DNA of 64,000 nucleotides from Bryum argenteum (GCA_037043015.1 CM073328.1:18015495-18079494); one strand, 5' to 3'; counted from the stretch's first letter, positions 34,250 through 47,521 are shown. A program made the numbers and translations. Notes: a model not told the origin generated them from the letters alone.

Positions 34250-34900
34250 TACTGGCCCCACCAATCATTTGAGATAACGATCTGTCCATAGTGGCAACCC
34301 ACGCGCGGCCTTAGCAATTATTTGAAATGACAATCAACTCATACTGACAATTTATAGAGTTTGAGATAAAAATTGGCCTATTAGAGCCCACCAATCATTT
34401 GAGGTAACGATTTGTCCATATTGGCAATCTACACGCGGCCTTAGCAATTATTTGAAATGACAATCGGGTCGTACTGACAATTTACAGAGTTTGAGATAAC
34501 AAGTGGCATATTAGAGCATGCCCAGCCCTGTGCGTCACGCCGGCCCGCTCGACTGCACAAAAACCCTACAGGCACCCCTCGGTCGGACGTAGCACTTCCA
34601 TCCCAGGCCAGAGGTAAAGGCCTCTCACCAATCACACCAATCACATTTGCTTATAATAGAATTCATTTTTTGCCAATAAACCCTCTTGACAGGGTTATAG
34701 GGATTAGTGTGTGGGCTGGGGTTCCTTACACTCCAAATTTGACTACACTCTCCGGCCCACAATGCTCTTATAGTTATCTACAGAGGGTCTCATTAGTGAG
34801 TACAATGACAATCTACACGGAGCCTCACCAATAGTTTGAGATAACGATTGGCCCACTATAGCAATCTACAGAGGGCCTCATAGTGAATACAAACCGGTAT
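34250..34900. repeat. Tandem ~130-bp repeat interrupted by a MITE
   Basis: 'accaatcatttgag.taacga' starts units at about 34258 and 34388. Both contain CGCGGCCTTAGCAATTATTT and 'actgacaatttayagagttt'. A third, partial unit resumes after the MITE ('atctacagaggg' at 34778 and again near 34869). Confidence 0.8.
34514..34767. mobile_element. Tourist-like (PIF/Harbinger) MITE, 254 bp
   Basis: It starts GAGCATGCCCAG and ends CCACAATGCTC, with TTA at 34511-34513 and 34768-34770. Its insertion site is part of a tandem repeat. A neighbouring unit at about 34830-34880 reads straight through ('gattggcccactatagcaat'), matching the flanks here once the element and one TTA are removed. The TIRs are diverged beyond the first seven bases. 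Confidence 0.65.
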
Positions 34901-34999
34901 GCACACCTATAGAAGTGCAGTGCAGAGTATATTCCTCAATCTTCCAAGTCTATTTATCAAGGATATAACTATTTGTAGTAAGATAGGAGCATGATATTC

Positions 35000-36598
35000 T
35001 ATTAGAGGAGATATTTATTGTAATCAACTCAGAATAATCCCTAATGATTCATATAGCATATTTTGATAATTTCTATAATATCAATTTGATCAAATCAAAG
35101 ATTCTGAAAATATGTGTTTCAATGCACAAGACATACATCTCAATAAAGTAAATAAGACGTTTGCAAACCATTGTTCAAATTGGTTCATAGAATTATTGTA
35201 CAAGAATAATGTACATTTGAATATCACTATAGAGGCATTCATTATGATAACTCAAAATAGTCCTCAATCATTCAAGATAACGCATTGCATAAGATAAGGG
35301 GTGAAGATCTTAAGTTAGATGCGAACTTACAAAAGAAGAATTACCTAGATTTGTCCTTTGATTGCAAAAGAATACCACCATACATAAATCTAGGCCATAG
35401 ATATATACAACACATTTGTTTAACACAAAACCTGAAACTAGATACATGAAGACATTGAACGAAAATGTTCAACTATATATTCTTACACTGCTTTCGATTT
35501 CTTCTAGACATGGCAATATGTGGTTCATTCTAATACTCGAATCATCTCTCTATCACTATACCAATCTCGGCGTACAATTTCAGTCCTCAGCTTCCTGTTC
35601 TTTCCGTAGCAATAAGCCAATCCCAGCACACATTCCAGGAGAAGATTGAAAGCAAACATCATTCTTAACGCCAGTGGCTTACGGACCTTCAGCGAAACAA
35701 ATCACATTTCACTATAGCGGTCCTGTTATAAGGCGGAATCAGAAGAAAAGGGGCTTTAGAAACATATGACCTCTAAGATCGAAGACAAGATACACATCAA
35801 AACCAGTGGCCCTGTCAAGACTGTGATATGTCCCCTCCAACAAGCACGTACTCAGACCAATAATGAACACTCAGGCTACGGCTTCACATACATACAAGCG
35901 ACGCTGATTGCAAAACTGTGCTTGTCCACCACCCTCGCTGACAGACGCTTTCACATTCCATCGCCAAGCACGAGCCTTATTCTGAAAGCTGCCGCTGCCG
36001 CACCCCGCGTGTACGCAACTTGTGACGTGACCTACACTCTCGACGAACTCACCCCTGACAACCACGAGTATTACCACTACCACATCAGCGTCCTTCCAAA
36101 GAACGCCATCCTGTCCGGAAGTAGTTGGCACGGTTGATTGAACAGTGACCATTCCAAAAAGAGCTGAGAATACAATGTAGTTGCGCAAGAACAGCTGACA
36201 AACGTCCAAGGCCCAGATACAGAGTTTCATAAAATGAAGAGACGACATGATGATTCACTTTAAGAGTTGTAAATTACACGATCCTGGGTTGCTTCATGCC
36301 AGGCTACGCCCCAGCAGCACAACCACGAAGGATCCAAACCTCTACTCCACGCCAACTACAACAGGTTAAACTTGACCATCATGTCGTCTCTCATTGTCCG
36401 AGCTACCAAAAATTGCACACATTGCACATCCTTGGTGACGAAACCAAGAATAATGTGCAACAAGGCGCCTACGCGTTTGTTTGTACAGAAAAAATCCCTA
36501 ATGTGATAAACACGCTGTTGACCACGACGCCACGGGATGGTAGAGAGCATCCAGCGTTTGCCTGTACAAGAATGAGTAAACAAGTCTCAGGTGCGCCT
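35000..36598. other. 3' flank of SMR gene A, no other gene accepted
   Basis: From about 35760 the GC content rises, and overlapping frames on both strands (35766-36137 plus, 35871-36248 minus) run for 120-odd codons. Neither has a recognisable domain and they cannot both be real. The stretch nearest the stop may be 3' UTR of SMR gene A. I cannot place a polyadenylation site. Confidence 0.35.
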
Positions 36599-36982
36599 TC
36601 AGCTGTTCACAGGGACTTTGTGCTGTGCGATGAAATTCTCGAAATCTGGTGAGTTGAAAAAGCTCGTGGGCTGCACCCGCTGTCGCCTGCGAGCCATGGC
36701 GCGCGGCTTCCGAGGCGCGGGCGGGCAGAACGTCACGTCGACGTCCGGTATTCTGTGCTCCTTCGACTTGGGCGTCGTCGGTGTCTCCAATTGCGCCTCA
36801 GGCTCTAAGCTCACCGTCTTCAACTCCTTCACCGAGCTCCCTGGTGGGGAAGTCGTGGTCGCGATTCTCCCCGGCCACAGAATGGGTAGACAGACCCAGC
36901 TGTCGAGAGAGAGACGTCGTCTTCCTACACCCATGTCGACTGAATCCGTGTGCAACCTGGTACAAACAGTAGTGGGCGCCAT
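36599..36982 (-). CDS. SMR: SIAMESE-RELATED (SMR) cyclin-dependent kinase inhibitor, copy A, 127 aa
   Basis: SMR proteins are small plant-specific nuclear inhibitors that bind CDK-cyclin complexes and stop mitotic cycling, often at the switch to endoreplication or under stress. The frame is open from a TTG at 37000. The first ATG is at 36982 and gives MAPTTVCTRLH, which aligns with the MASTMV start of copy B, so I use it. Residues 21-33 (RRRLSLDSWVCLP) form a block shared with copy B. Residues 66-82 (ETPTTPKSKEHRIPDVD) and 86-94 (CPPAPRKPR) are the SMR signature, the second also related to the KRP inhibitors. Arg-rich 98-102 may serve nuclear import. Residues 108-118 (FFNSPDFENFI) match the C-terminal cyclin/CDK-contact motif of the family. 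The length is typical and the gene is intronless like most family members. I cannot assign an SMR number. Confidence 0.92.
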   Translation of the reverse strand: MAPTTVCTRLHTDSVDMGVGRRRLSLDSWVCLPILWPGRIATTTSPPGSSVKELKTVSLEPEAQLETPTTPKSKEHRIPDVDVTFCPPAPRKPRAMARRRQRVQPTSFFNSPDFENFIAQHKVPVNS

Positions 36983-37560
36983 TGCTAGAATGAAACTCAA
37001 TAACCCTACGAGAAATTGCTGCTACCGGTTCGGCAAGCTTACACTACACACGACACTTTCGTAAATATTTTTAATAACATTTTCTGATGCAAAACACGAT
37101 TTGCGAGCTCCAAAGTGCGGGACGGGGTTTAAAAGAGACAGGAAAGCAAGGTTAATGATGTGGGAATAATTGCCAAGGCAGAGAAACTACCCGACCGAGC
37201 GCAGAACTAAAGAGAGAAGGAGCGCGAGTGTCAGAGAGAAGGCGAAAGCGAGGAGGATGTAAGAGCGGAATGAGTGAAGGGGGTGGGGTTTAAGAGCTCG
37301 AGTGATGAGGAGCAAGGATTCTGTAGCTGCTGGTGCAGCATATTATATGCGGACCCCCGGCTGGATGCTTCTTCCCCTTTCTCTTCCCTTACCTGGCGCA
37401 CCTCGCCAGCGAGGGAAAGGCAACGCGAAGGGGAGGCGTCGCCAGGACGGGCCGGCCACGACGCGTTGTTAGTCGCGACAGTGGCGACGGTCTTCTCCGC
37501 CGTCCGTGCTGCCCTGCCCTGCCCTTCCCTGCCCGCGGGCTCCTGGGCAGCTGCGTGAAC
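36983..37560 (-). promoter_or_regulatory. Upstream region of SMR gene A
   Basis: Reading upstream on the minus strand, the 5' side has an AT-rich patch (37060-37085) and a purine-rich plus strand at 37130-37270 ('agagagaaggagcgcgag'), which is a CT-rich stretch in transcript sense. Such stretches are common in plant 5' UTRs and proximal promoters. A TATA-like TATAAT lies at about 37340-37347 on the minus strand, far from the ATG. GC-rich frames at 37274-37611 (plus) look like by-products of the GC content. Confidence 0.35.
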
Positions 37561-37569
37561 AAAAAAACA

Positions 37570-40500
37570 GCGCCGCCATCACCGGGACCTTGCTCTTATG
37601 AGTGTGCTTAATTCTGGGCTTAATTTATTTCGGTGCAGGAACTTACGAGCTTGCTGCTTCATCAAGTTAATTCATCCCCTTGAGCGGTGCATGCTTTCAT
37701 GATTCTTATTTTTCCTATTTTATAAATTGGTTGGAAATGTTTGAGTTTGACATTATTTTTAATTGGATGAAAGGGGTGCATTCACACCATGGAAAGAAAA
37801 CATGGGTATACGTTTTATTTAGTCTTCAGATCAAGTTAAAAGAGTAGGCATATGTAATAATATTCTTTGTTTTCTCAGCAATATCTTGACTATTTCTTTA
37901 TCTGCAAACTCATATAATTTTTACAGTAGAAATAGTCATTATAGTTTATTCATTTGGCTTGATCATCTACTAGTCTTAGAAATCATCTATGAATTTCTAT
38001 TGTATCTAGTTCAATACAGGAATCACAGTGGTTGAATGTCTATCCAAGTACTTACTTAACAAAGAGGTGGTACAAAACAAGAATGAAACAGTTTTAAACT
38101 TAGTTTAGCTTAATGCTCAACAAGACTCAAGTTTGACTCTATAATCAAATAGCAAGCTTTCTAGATTTGCATACAAGTTAATAATATAGTGATCATTGCA
38201 CACCCCATGAATGTAGCCACCATTATCCCTACCACCTTTCAATCCTCATATTAATCTTCCTTCACACCTAGTGTAGGGTCCTAGCTAGATTATTGTATCG
38301 GATTTTTTTTTTTAAATAGTTGCAAAAATATGAATTGATGAACTATATAAACAACGCTACTATTATGAAGTTGCTTGGTATACTTTCCTATGATTGGTGA
38401 AACCAAATATAAGCAAGGGCTTGGGTTAGTGGTTAGATCCTATATACAAGAATAATACCAAAAGAGAGAACAAACAAAGGGTTTCCTTTACTGCAATCAT
38501 GAAGATACTATAAGCTACTTCCCCCTAGTCTAGTGAAGCTAGACAAAATGTATTTCACTCGTGAATTATGCTCAATTGGTGCTCTTCTCTTTCATGGGGT
38601 TGCAGATGCCTATAATCATCTCGGCTAGGAGCAATGTCTAGTTGAGGTGCCTCAGTCTTCGAGGGCGGTTGAAGAAGACTAAAATCCTATAGACCCTCGA
38701 GAAGAGTTCACTTATATGAATTGTATGGTTGGACATGAATGCAAGTGTGTCTTTTGACGAGATTTGTTCACTATAACTTAGGGAACTTCGCATATGGGAG
38801 GTCTTTGTGGAAGCGATTAACATCACTTGGCATAGAACAACGCAATTGATTCAGTTGCATGAGAACTTGACACCCAAGCTCTTGGACAGGTTGAACATGA
38901 ATTGGTTATCGAAAAGTCACTTGGTGGATAGGAGCGCCAAGAAGTTGCAATAGCGGAAGACACGACATGTGCGTATAGATAACCTTCTCTGGCGAAGGGT
39001 TGTGCAACTTAAGGTTCGTGATTGTAGCAAGTTAGAGGGCTTGGCACTTGTTCCATGATTGTTGGAAATGGCGAAGTGGGTAACAAGGGGAAAGGGAAGG
39101 TGAGTGCGGGCAGGGGGTACTCAAAATGAAGAGGAAGGGAGCAACGGGCTAAGGAGGTTGTGAGGAAGCATCGGGGGCGCCTATAAATGAGTGCTACCAG
39201 CGTTTCTTGAAGCTCCATCGGTGATAGGATCTTTGTTTCAAAATCCCTCGAATTCTCGATTTGGACCCTCAACGACCGTTTTTGATGATTTTGAATTCAA
39301 AAATGAGACTTGCAATTCCTCGACATTTTAAGCCTATACATCACAAAATTAGGGGGCTCTTTACCCATCCTCTCCATTGCCTTGATAAATGCTCGTAGCA
39401 CTGATTTACGGTGATCCCAGCATCAGGCATCCCATTGTGAAGATTGAGGGTCACTGAAGATGGAGTGGTGGGTGGCAGCAGGCAGGGGAGGATATGAGCA
39501 GACATGGGTACCGGTGACGGTAGCCAGGAAAATGGGGGACCATATTCTGGGTAACAAGTAGTCTTGGTGGGGGTAGCTCGTGGGCTTAGGAGTCTGAGCA
39601 TGGAGTTGGTTATGGACAACACTTGGTTCAAAAACATCCAAAAAAATCATTGACAGGCAGCCTTTCTGCCTTTGGTTCTTGATATATATTGATTGTACAA
39701 TTAATTATTACATTAATTGGTTTTTTTTTTTTTTTTTAAAAAGCCCGGACAAAAGTGTTACCTAGTGAGAACTACAACCAAGTTCAAGACTCTCCATGAG
39801 TAGCATTTAGAAACCATTCCATCATCACCTACAATTAAGGATGAGAAGTTTGGAGCCAAAATGACCAGGAGTCCTGTTCATATATGTATTTCTCTCCATT
39901 AATTGATTTTGCAAAATAAGAATAAAAAATAATTAAGGACGAGGAGTTCAAGTAGTCACGAACCCATGATTCCATATAGATAGTTATGTTCACGTTTGCA
40001 GTGAGTCCATATTTGGCTAGGGTTGCAATCTCAAGAAAATAGTTTCCATAGCCTTCCAAGTGCAATAGGAGTCTTACATGGGCATGATGGCGTCCTAAAT
40101 TCAGCCATGTGCAAATTGCAAGGCAATGTGGATTAATTTTAGTGGGCTTCCAATACTCCCAGATGCTATATTCATTCATTTGGATGTCTGCTCGAGGAGG
40201 TGCAGAAGGAAGTGGTTACAAATAGATATCGGCAGCAGTCCTCTTTTTATCATGCCCCACGCGATGACTCTTATTTATTGCCTTCATTATATCAACCTTC
40301 TATCTTTGTCTGCCTGGAAGATCTTAGTGGGAAAAAGCTATATTTTCCTGTTATTTCAAACTCTGCAAACAGTGCAAAGTACATATGTCCATCTCTAACC
40401 ACAACTCTCATCGGCATCTCACAATTCACTGGAAATTTCCCACAGCAACCGAAGAAATCGGCTTTTAGTTGTGAGCTTGAACTTCAAGCTTCCTGCCCTG

Positions 40501-42340
40501 GTTCTGAGTGTATTGGTTCAATCATCAATACATTCATTGGTTTTTTTCTTTAAAAAAAAATAAAAAAATAAAAAAATGTATTATTGTGAAAATCATTGAG
40601 TGTCTAGCTGCCCCATGTGCCGATAAGAAGATATGTTGACTATTTGAAAACTACTGCTTGTCTGTCCAAAAGGCGGCTTGGTTGTCTAAATCGGTAAGAG
40701 TTTGGGGTAAGAGTTTGGAGACCGATGATGTCGCCTGCAACCGCTTGAGTGATGTCTTCTAAAATTTGCTGCAAAATGCTATTTGCCAAGTTGTCTACTT
40801 TTGGTCTGCCGACGCGATGGTGGAGCCTCGATGGTCGGAGTATCTCCGGCGTCTGGAGCTTCATGTGGTGTCACGTTCAAACCCCAAGTCCTCGGTGGTG
40901 GACGGGGTGATATATGAGAGGCACCTTCAAGGGATTCGGAGTGTACACGAGTTGTGGGAGCTGCGCTGACTCCACGGTTCGTAATTTAGTCGATCCGGAA
41001 AGAGGAGAAATGCCTACTCATCTCTTCCGGTAGGTTATCATAGTGGGGAGTTTGTCGCCACGCGAGAATGTTGCCTTTGTCAATGCACATCATATAAACA
41101 CTTGTGAGCACTGTTGGGAATGAGTTGTAGTGCCACCACGATTTTTCTAAAAATGTCAAAAGCTTGCAACTAATGTAAACTTAATGTCTTGTGGTTTCTT
41201 TTTGTGCTATGTTACCGAAATCCCTGAAATTGATCACTCCCTAAAAAAATTCTCTCGACATAGTGCACATTATTTGTCACATACATACGTTTGGGTTGAA
41301 TTAACTTGTCCCAAGCTTTTGATCTAGTTCCAAGGATCACTATGGATATAACATGTTATTTATCATCTGAAGTGAAATGTGTGCATGTGAGAGATCATGA
41401 AGCATTTAGTGTTTATGAGACCCAAAGAGCCATCCCAAGTGCCCGCTTTCCAAAACCGCTGTCTGGCCATCTAATGATCTTGTGCTCTTCCTCATAATAA
41501 TTATCGCGCTCGAAACCGACGGCCCTTGCGGGAAGGCCTTATGAAAACTACCATTACCATTCCTAGCTCGGATTCCCCACATCCATTACTGCTCTTGCAC
41601 ACCCCCTCGACGGCTGTTCCAAGCTCATATTAACTCTGTCTTCTCGTTAATTGTCGAGTTTTCAAATTTTCAAATCATGTTCTAAACCTCACAGGATGTC
41701 ATAAGCTTGATTATGTTAGTGTACCTTTTTCCATTACCACCCCCTCCTGGCTCTCTTTTCAGTTTTATTAGTGTACTATCTCCCCAGTAAACTTCCTGTG
41801 ATTAGGCCTAAGAGGTAAGTGCTCATGCCATATGAAGTGAGCGGAGTTTTATGATGTACTATAGAGACATTTTCCACAAATTCATGCACTTGATAAGGGA
41901 GAGTGCTCAAAAATGGTTCAAATTTCAGATTTCCCAATCTGTAGTGGAGATAACATTGAAAGGATAGGAAAAGTAAGTGGGGAGAAATTTAAATTGGATT
42001 CTCTCATTCATTGGACTTTTCTATAATTTGCTATGAAATTTCTAAGGTGGGCTTATAGGTGTTCCTAATATGTTGCCCTAATTTGACACCCTATAATGTT
42101 TGGAGTTCTACATGGCACTATTAGATTATACCATTGTTATGTAACCTCTGCGTTAGAAAGCCTAGTGCTCCATTACTGGTACTGCTCCATTTAATACCAC
42201 CTTCCCTTAGTTTTTGCTTCAATACAACCGACATCCAAGAACTTGGTAATTGAAATCTTTGATCAATTTTAGTCTTGTAGGGATATAGGAGTCTAGTATC
42301 GTGTGAGTTCATATGGTGTGTTTCATTGATAGTTGACCCG
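37570..42340. other. Long intergenic region, no gene accepted
   Basis: About 4.8 kb with few window-internal repeats. Low-complexity runs: T-rich at 39719-39738 and A-rich at 40549-40577. All frames are under 120 codons, overlap each other and lack motifs. A pol III box-like pair at 40830-40885 is listed separately. I see no TTAA-type terminus here, unlike in the flanking kilobases. Confidence 0.4.
40800..41250 (+). mobile_element. Possible decayed tRNA-related SINE
   Basis: ATGGTCGGAGTATC (40831-40844) resembles an A box and CGTTCAAACCCC (40874-40885) a B box, with the spacing of a tRNA-like head. The body is GC-richer than the flanks. No TSD or tail was found, so the limits are guesses. 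Confidence 0.3.
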
Positions 42341-42344
42341 TGGA

Positions 42345-42960
42345 GGATAAGCTCAAACTTTGAAAAGTTGTATCTTCTTCCTTCAAAGTCCGTATTTGAG
42401 AAAATTTGTTGAATTGAATTCAAAATCAAGTCTAGTTTGTGTGGTAATATTTGCAAATTCGTCCAAGAAGATATGGATTAATGACATGCATTCCGATTAA
42501 AACAACTTTTATGATAGGGTTTTTACATGGGGCACTGCAAGTCTATTATATGAAATCTAAATTACTTTTTGATTAATTTTTCTTACATAGGTATGATCTT
42601 GAGATAGATTCCACCAACTTTATAGTTAAAAGATTTATCATCAAAATAGTTCTAGTATTGGAGCTGCAATGATGAAAATACTGAAAAAAAAGTACATAGT
42701 CCTTGAGAAACTTTACTTAATTTATTCATTATTGGGTTTCAATTGTGCGTAGATTTAGGGTTTAGGTTAAGTTGGATAATAATTTGAATTTTTTTTTTTT
42801 TGTGATAACTAAATGATCATTTCCCAATTCAAAATGTATACAAGATATGGCATTCATTTCACTACAAAGGGTCAAGTTTTGAGCTCTTTTTCCTTTGTAA
42901 ACTATTAAACAATTTCCACCACTTCACACTAAACGTCCAAAACTCTTTCAACATGAGTTG
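42345..42960. mobile_element. Decayed F1-type TTAA element fragment
   Basis: The words 'tttgaaaagttgtatcttct', 'caaatcaagtctagtttgtg' and 'tttgcaaattcgtccaagaa' match the interior of 24103-25424 in the same orientation; the text after 42700 is only partly related. No termini remain. Confidence 0.5.
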
Positions 42961-43939
42961 GGCCTATGTTTTCATTTTCAACTTGCTTACAATCAGTACA
43001 CACTCTAAATTTTTGTTCTATTCATTCACATCTTGCAAACATGATAGTTTAGTAGGTAGGAAGCAAATGTCATAGTAACGTTTCTTGCTAGGAACATGAA
43101 TGTAGCAGCTTCGGTATTTGAAAGATAGGGTTGACTTACATCAAAGTAGATATGGATCAAGTGACCATCTCATTCAAAGTGTTGAGACAAGATTGAATCA
43201 AGTGCTCTAATAGCTGATTGCTTCATTCAATAGCATCTGAAATAAATAAATAAATAAATGATTCCCTTCAGCTTATGATTGGCATCACACCCTATTTCCC
43301 TTGAGTTTGGGGCTAATTCCCTTGATTTTAGGATCCCAGAAGTCTAAACGCAGCTACGATTATAAATGTTTCAACACCTAAAAGTCCCTGCACCCTTGAA
43401 TGCTGCTCATCAACTCCTTTGGTGGAGTGATTACAATTGTTTGCATCTTGTGGGCAGGTATAACAAGATTCTGAAACTAATTAGAAGGCTTGTTCTAAAA
43501 CTATTGGAAAGCACCTACTCTTAGGAATTGAGTTTGGAGATTCTTGAAAGTTAGGGGCTGTACGCACTCAATGAAAGAGTCGGTGTTGTGGTAGTACAAA
43601 AGGTTGGTTTTGCAATATAAAAAAGGACACATAAATTAGTGACTTGACGAGTGACATGGAGGATGGACTTTTGAGCTTGCATACAGAAGTGATAGAGAGG
43701 TTGTGTATAAAGGTTTGAAGCAACAGTTGCTGCAATTGCTATTAAATGCATCATTTAACTAAATATGGACTTTGGGCTTATTTATGGACTTTAAAACATG
43801 GGGAGATCCCTCCATCCATGATCTTAAAATGTACATATTTGAAGAGTATCTTCATAGAACCTAGATTCTAGAAATCATTTTGCAACTATTGTTCTTAATT
43901 GTAGACAGTGGATTGTCCATATTTAGTTAAATATGTCAT
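42961..43939. other. Intergenic, no feature identified
   Basis: A short AAAT run lies at 43240-43260. Otherwise AT-rich sequence with frames under 70 codons. Nothing else supported. Confidence 0.4.
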
Positions 43940-43943
43940 TTAA

Positions 43944-44483
43944 CCCCTAAGAGCCCAATCAACCATTTTATGGTCGATCCCGAATTTTGAGGAGCTGTAC
44001 CTGAATAAAAAAATATTTTTTTGGAATTTTTTTTAACATTCCAGAAGTTTGGTAAGTTAGGAACCACATCCAATTTATAGAACCCTGTTTGGATTCATAG
44101 ATTGTTCAGAATAAGCCTTCAAACACAAACAGGGCAAAGTTTTCTTAGTGTAAGAAAACTTACTATTTTGGGAAACTAATGAGGTTTCTCATAGGTTACT
44201 TGTGGCCTTTCTCCATTTTATCATATAATATGTGATTTTAGCCAATCATAGCAATTTCCAATCACTAATAATAGAAATTACATTTTATATTGATTTTCAA
44301 AGTTTTACTCTCTTTAATTAATTATGAAACAAATCTTACTTATTTTAAGAAATTTAACCGTATAGATCTAATTTGGGTTTAAGGTCTTCATACTATCTTT
44401 GGAGAGCTACTTTACAGGGGTTACCGAATCCATATTTTATAACACATCTAAGTTTTTCTTCAAACCCCTCGGGCCTTTAGGGG
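43944..44483. mobile_element. TTAA-flanked TIR element, 540 bp (family F3)
   Basis: The left end CCCCTAAGAGCCC follows TTAA (43940-43943); the right end GGGCCTTTAGGGG precedes TTAA (44484-44487). The interior matches 23574-24098. Both are in the same orientation. No coding capacity. Confidence 0.85.
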
Positions 44484-44489
44484 TTAAGG

Positions 44490-47400
44490 ACATTCATGGG
44501 AAATGAAGACATGCTATTATCGCTCATGCCTACAATTGAAATACTCTAAGTAAATCCCAACTTCTCCTTACAAAAGTACGCACAAACACAACACACTCAA
44601 GTACAACCTTCTCTTCCTTAGAGATGACGCAATGTCTCTCTACAAATCTACGCTCAAATACGACATAGGCAAGTACAACTTTCCCGCCCTTAGAGGCGAC
44701 ATCGTGGGCAAGGACTAGATGAGGAAAAAAAGGAAAGCGCCCATGATACAATTTTTTGGATCCACATGACCTGCCGAGCAAGATATGACATCTACATTGC
44801 CAATGTAGATTTCTATACATGGCCTTTATTGGAAAAATACTTTTTCAACGCTTGATACATTGCTTAAGTGCGTACACAAAGTAGATGTCATGGTACTCCA
44901 AACCTACGTCCGCTCTATTCCGTCAACTTATCATCCAAAACTTCGTCAACGTGATGTTTATTCATTTGATACAGATTTTTTTTTCATAAACTTCAGCTTT
45001 CTAAAAAAAATAGGGACTCTTTTTCATGTTAATGAATCTCACGTGCGTATAAACCCTTAGTAGGACTTCTAGTTCTTTAGAGCATCGGCACCACTACACA
45101 CTCTCCACACAAGCCCCCCAACATGATGGTGAAGTGATCCATTCAAAGAGTAATTTGGTGAAAACCTCAAATATCAATAAGAAGTCTCACCTAAAAACTC
45201 TAATTTGATGTTATATACAAATTTCCCAAGTTGAACGTCCCAAAATAAGCCTCTCAAGGACCCAAACAACAAGCATTCTTTTTTATGATAAGAAAGTGAG
45301 AAAATCATATCGAGTGCAAAGCATACACATCCATAAGTTTACCAACCAAATTAACAACTCATTCAGTGATAATTTATTACCATTTTATGTAAGATGGATA
45401 AACTTGGCCAGAGTTGAAACATTTCTTGCCTAACTTACTGGATAGTGCTAGTTGAGTGCTACAATGTTCAAACAAGACAATTGGGAATCTAAGCTAATCC
45501 ACCACTACGACATATCCATGACCTTACCAAATAACCAATTTATCTCTGCAAATTGGCGATTGACTAAACCAGAACATTATCGATTGTTAATACTCTACAT
45601 CAATTTGCAAAATATTGCCAAATAAAGTCAACTCAAAAGGGTGGTCATGGAAATTAGTATAGTCTCCACCATGAGAGGAGTTAGGAGCCTTACACCAATA
45701 GTATTACAGAATGTGCGCATATCATCAAAGATAGGTCAAAGAAGCATATTTCCACTCAGCCTTAATAGGAGTCTGGTGCTCTAATTTGGTTATTTGACAC
45801 AACATTGTAGAATGAGTAACCCACACGATCACAGTGCATAGTGGCAATTCATATGCATAGTGAATGTAAGTTGCTATTATGTGTGTAGCACGTGGTGTAT
45901 TTGCTTGGTTTACTCAAACCACCTCTTCACTGCACAAAGAGTTGTTGATCCGCGTACATGCACTAATTTACATAAGCATGTTATAATTTTCTTACGGTTA
46001 AGTGATATTTTCACTCTTTATATCGATCGATCGCAAGATAAGAATCTCTCAATAGTATTGGAATCAATACTTTTGATAAATATCTTTGTCAAAAATTTAA
46101 AAAAAGGTATAGCATCTACAAATCTTAAAAATGTAACACCAATCATCAACAACTACAAACTTCTGAAAAATCACAAAATTTCCATTTTAAAACATACACT
46201 TCCTTATATAGATGATCAAGCACCTAAATTTGAAAATGTTTGCGAAGGCTCGTGACACCTTCACTTACACCTTTTGCGAAGATCTTCTCGTGATTAGTTG
46301 CATCCTCCAATGCCCTTTCTTATTTTAAAAACATATCTAATTGTGGACACATGAAGCTGAGCTGTAACTGAACAGAAAAGACCGCCAGTGAAGTAAGGGT
46401 GAAAACTTTGTGGGAAAGTGAAGTGAAATGGCCACAAACTAACCACGAAGGCATGCGCACGTTTTCAGGTCGATCATACTGCCTGGCCACGCTCGAAGCA
46501 AGCTGTCACTTCGAGCAGCAGCCAGGCCAGTGTTTCTTCACAATTTGAAAACGCAGATTCTGAATCTCAAGTTTGAAATTGAGCCTCAGTTCTTTAGTTG
46601 CGGGAGCCGCTTGTCTTGTAGCTTCCACAAGATTTGAATCCTTTGCCTGGTGGCCACAAAGCCACTTGTCCACCACTTATATAATACAACCCCTGAGATT
46701 CTTGTACACGGATTGTGTCGAAACGCAGGAGCTTGGAAATGGGGCTGCTTACTCGACAGCCACTTGTCCTCGTCCTCGGAAAGTCAGTGTTGAATTTGAA
46801 CACAAAATCGCTCTCATTTGATACTAAGCACTTGTCCTCCTCTGAGATTATGAGTTAATATGGAATAAGTCGAGTTCGTTTAAGACTTGTGGCGTAGGGT
46901 GGTTTGATGAATTTGTGGGTGACAGCTGCTGAAGGGGGTGCTGGCCACTCCGTCCTCGAGGAGGAGGAGGGTGTCAGCTCGCAGCAATTGCATCTGTTCT
47001 CTTGTTGTTGATGGCGGTGTGATTGACTCAAATTCTTGTCTCACACCATCTTCATTGTCCCGATTTGCTCATCTTGTCTTTGCTGCGTAAAGCCTGTTCT
47101 CAGAAGACTTTTCTTGATACCAGATCCTGTTTCTAACCCTTCGTATATCTCAGTCTTGAATGCCATTTTACAGTCGAGATCCCTTTTTACGTATGGGAGA
47201 CCACTGTTTTTCAAACTGGAAGAAGAAAAAGAAAGAATTCAAAAAAAAAAAAAAAAAAAAAAGAAAGAGAAAGAGAAGAGAAGAAAAAGAAGAAGTGTAG
47301 TTTTACTGGGAGTGCAGGAGAGGAGCGAGATGTGATAATTTTGTGTTTGATAACACATATGGTTTATTAATTCTACAGTAATTAGTTATTTTAGAAATTA

Positions 47401-47519
47401 AAAAATTAAAAAAATCAAAAACCAACATTAAAAAAAAGAAAGAAAGAAGGAAGAAAGTATTGGAGGTCAAAACACCATTGTTTAGCATGGCAATGTTATG
47501 TCAAGTTTCTTTCTTTTCT
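44490..47519. other. Intergenic, no gene accepted
   Basis: At 44530-44720 an imperfect ~66-bp duplication ('ctcaa.tac.acataggcaagtac'-like) gives the minus-strand frame two similar segments; I do not regard it as coding. At 46440-46850 the sequence is GC-richer, with short frames on both strands. A poly-A/GAAA run lies at about 47225-47295. Nothing else is definite. Confidence 0.35.
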
Positions 47520-47521
47520 TA

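Noticed and set aside
35766-36248. Overlapping 120-odd-codon frames on both strands beside SMR gene A
   Set aside because: No recognisable motif, and both strands are equally open; more likely UTR or intergenic sequence.
36983-37000. Six-codon N-terminal extension of SMR copy A (frame opens with TTG)
   Set aside because: TTG is not a normal plant start, and the ATG at 36982 aligns with the start of copy B.
37274-37611. GC-rich plus-strand frames of 92-94 codons upstream of SMR gene A
   Set aside because: Two frames are open at once, which is expected from GC-rich DNA; no family signature.
38560-39010. Possible coding fragment in the 38.6-39.0 kb region
   Set aside because: The frames are short and interrupted, and nothing could be matched to a known plant or TE protein.
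44530-44820. 96-codon minus-strand frame with two similar segments
   Set aside because: The similarity follows from an imperfect ~66-bp DNA duplication; no domain is recognisable.
45080-45782. GAGCATCGGCACC after TTA and GGTGCTC near 45777 as ends of a 0.7-kb Tourist-like element
   Set aside because: The right flank reads TAA while the left reads TTA, and the pairing is only about seven bases.
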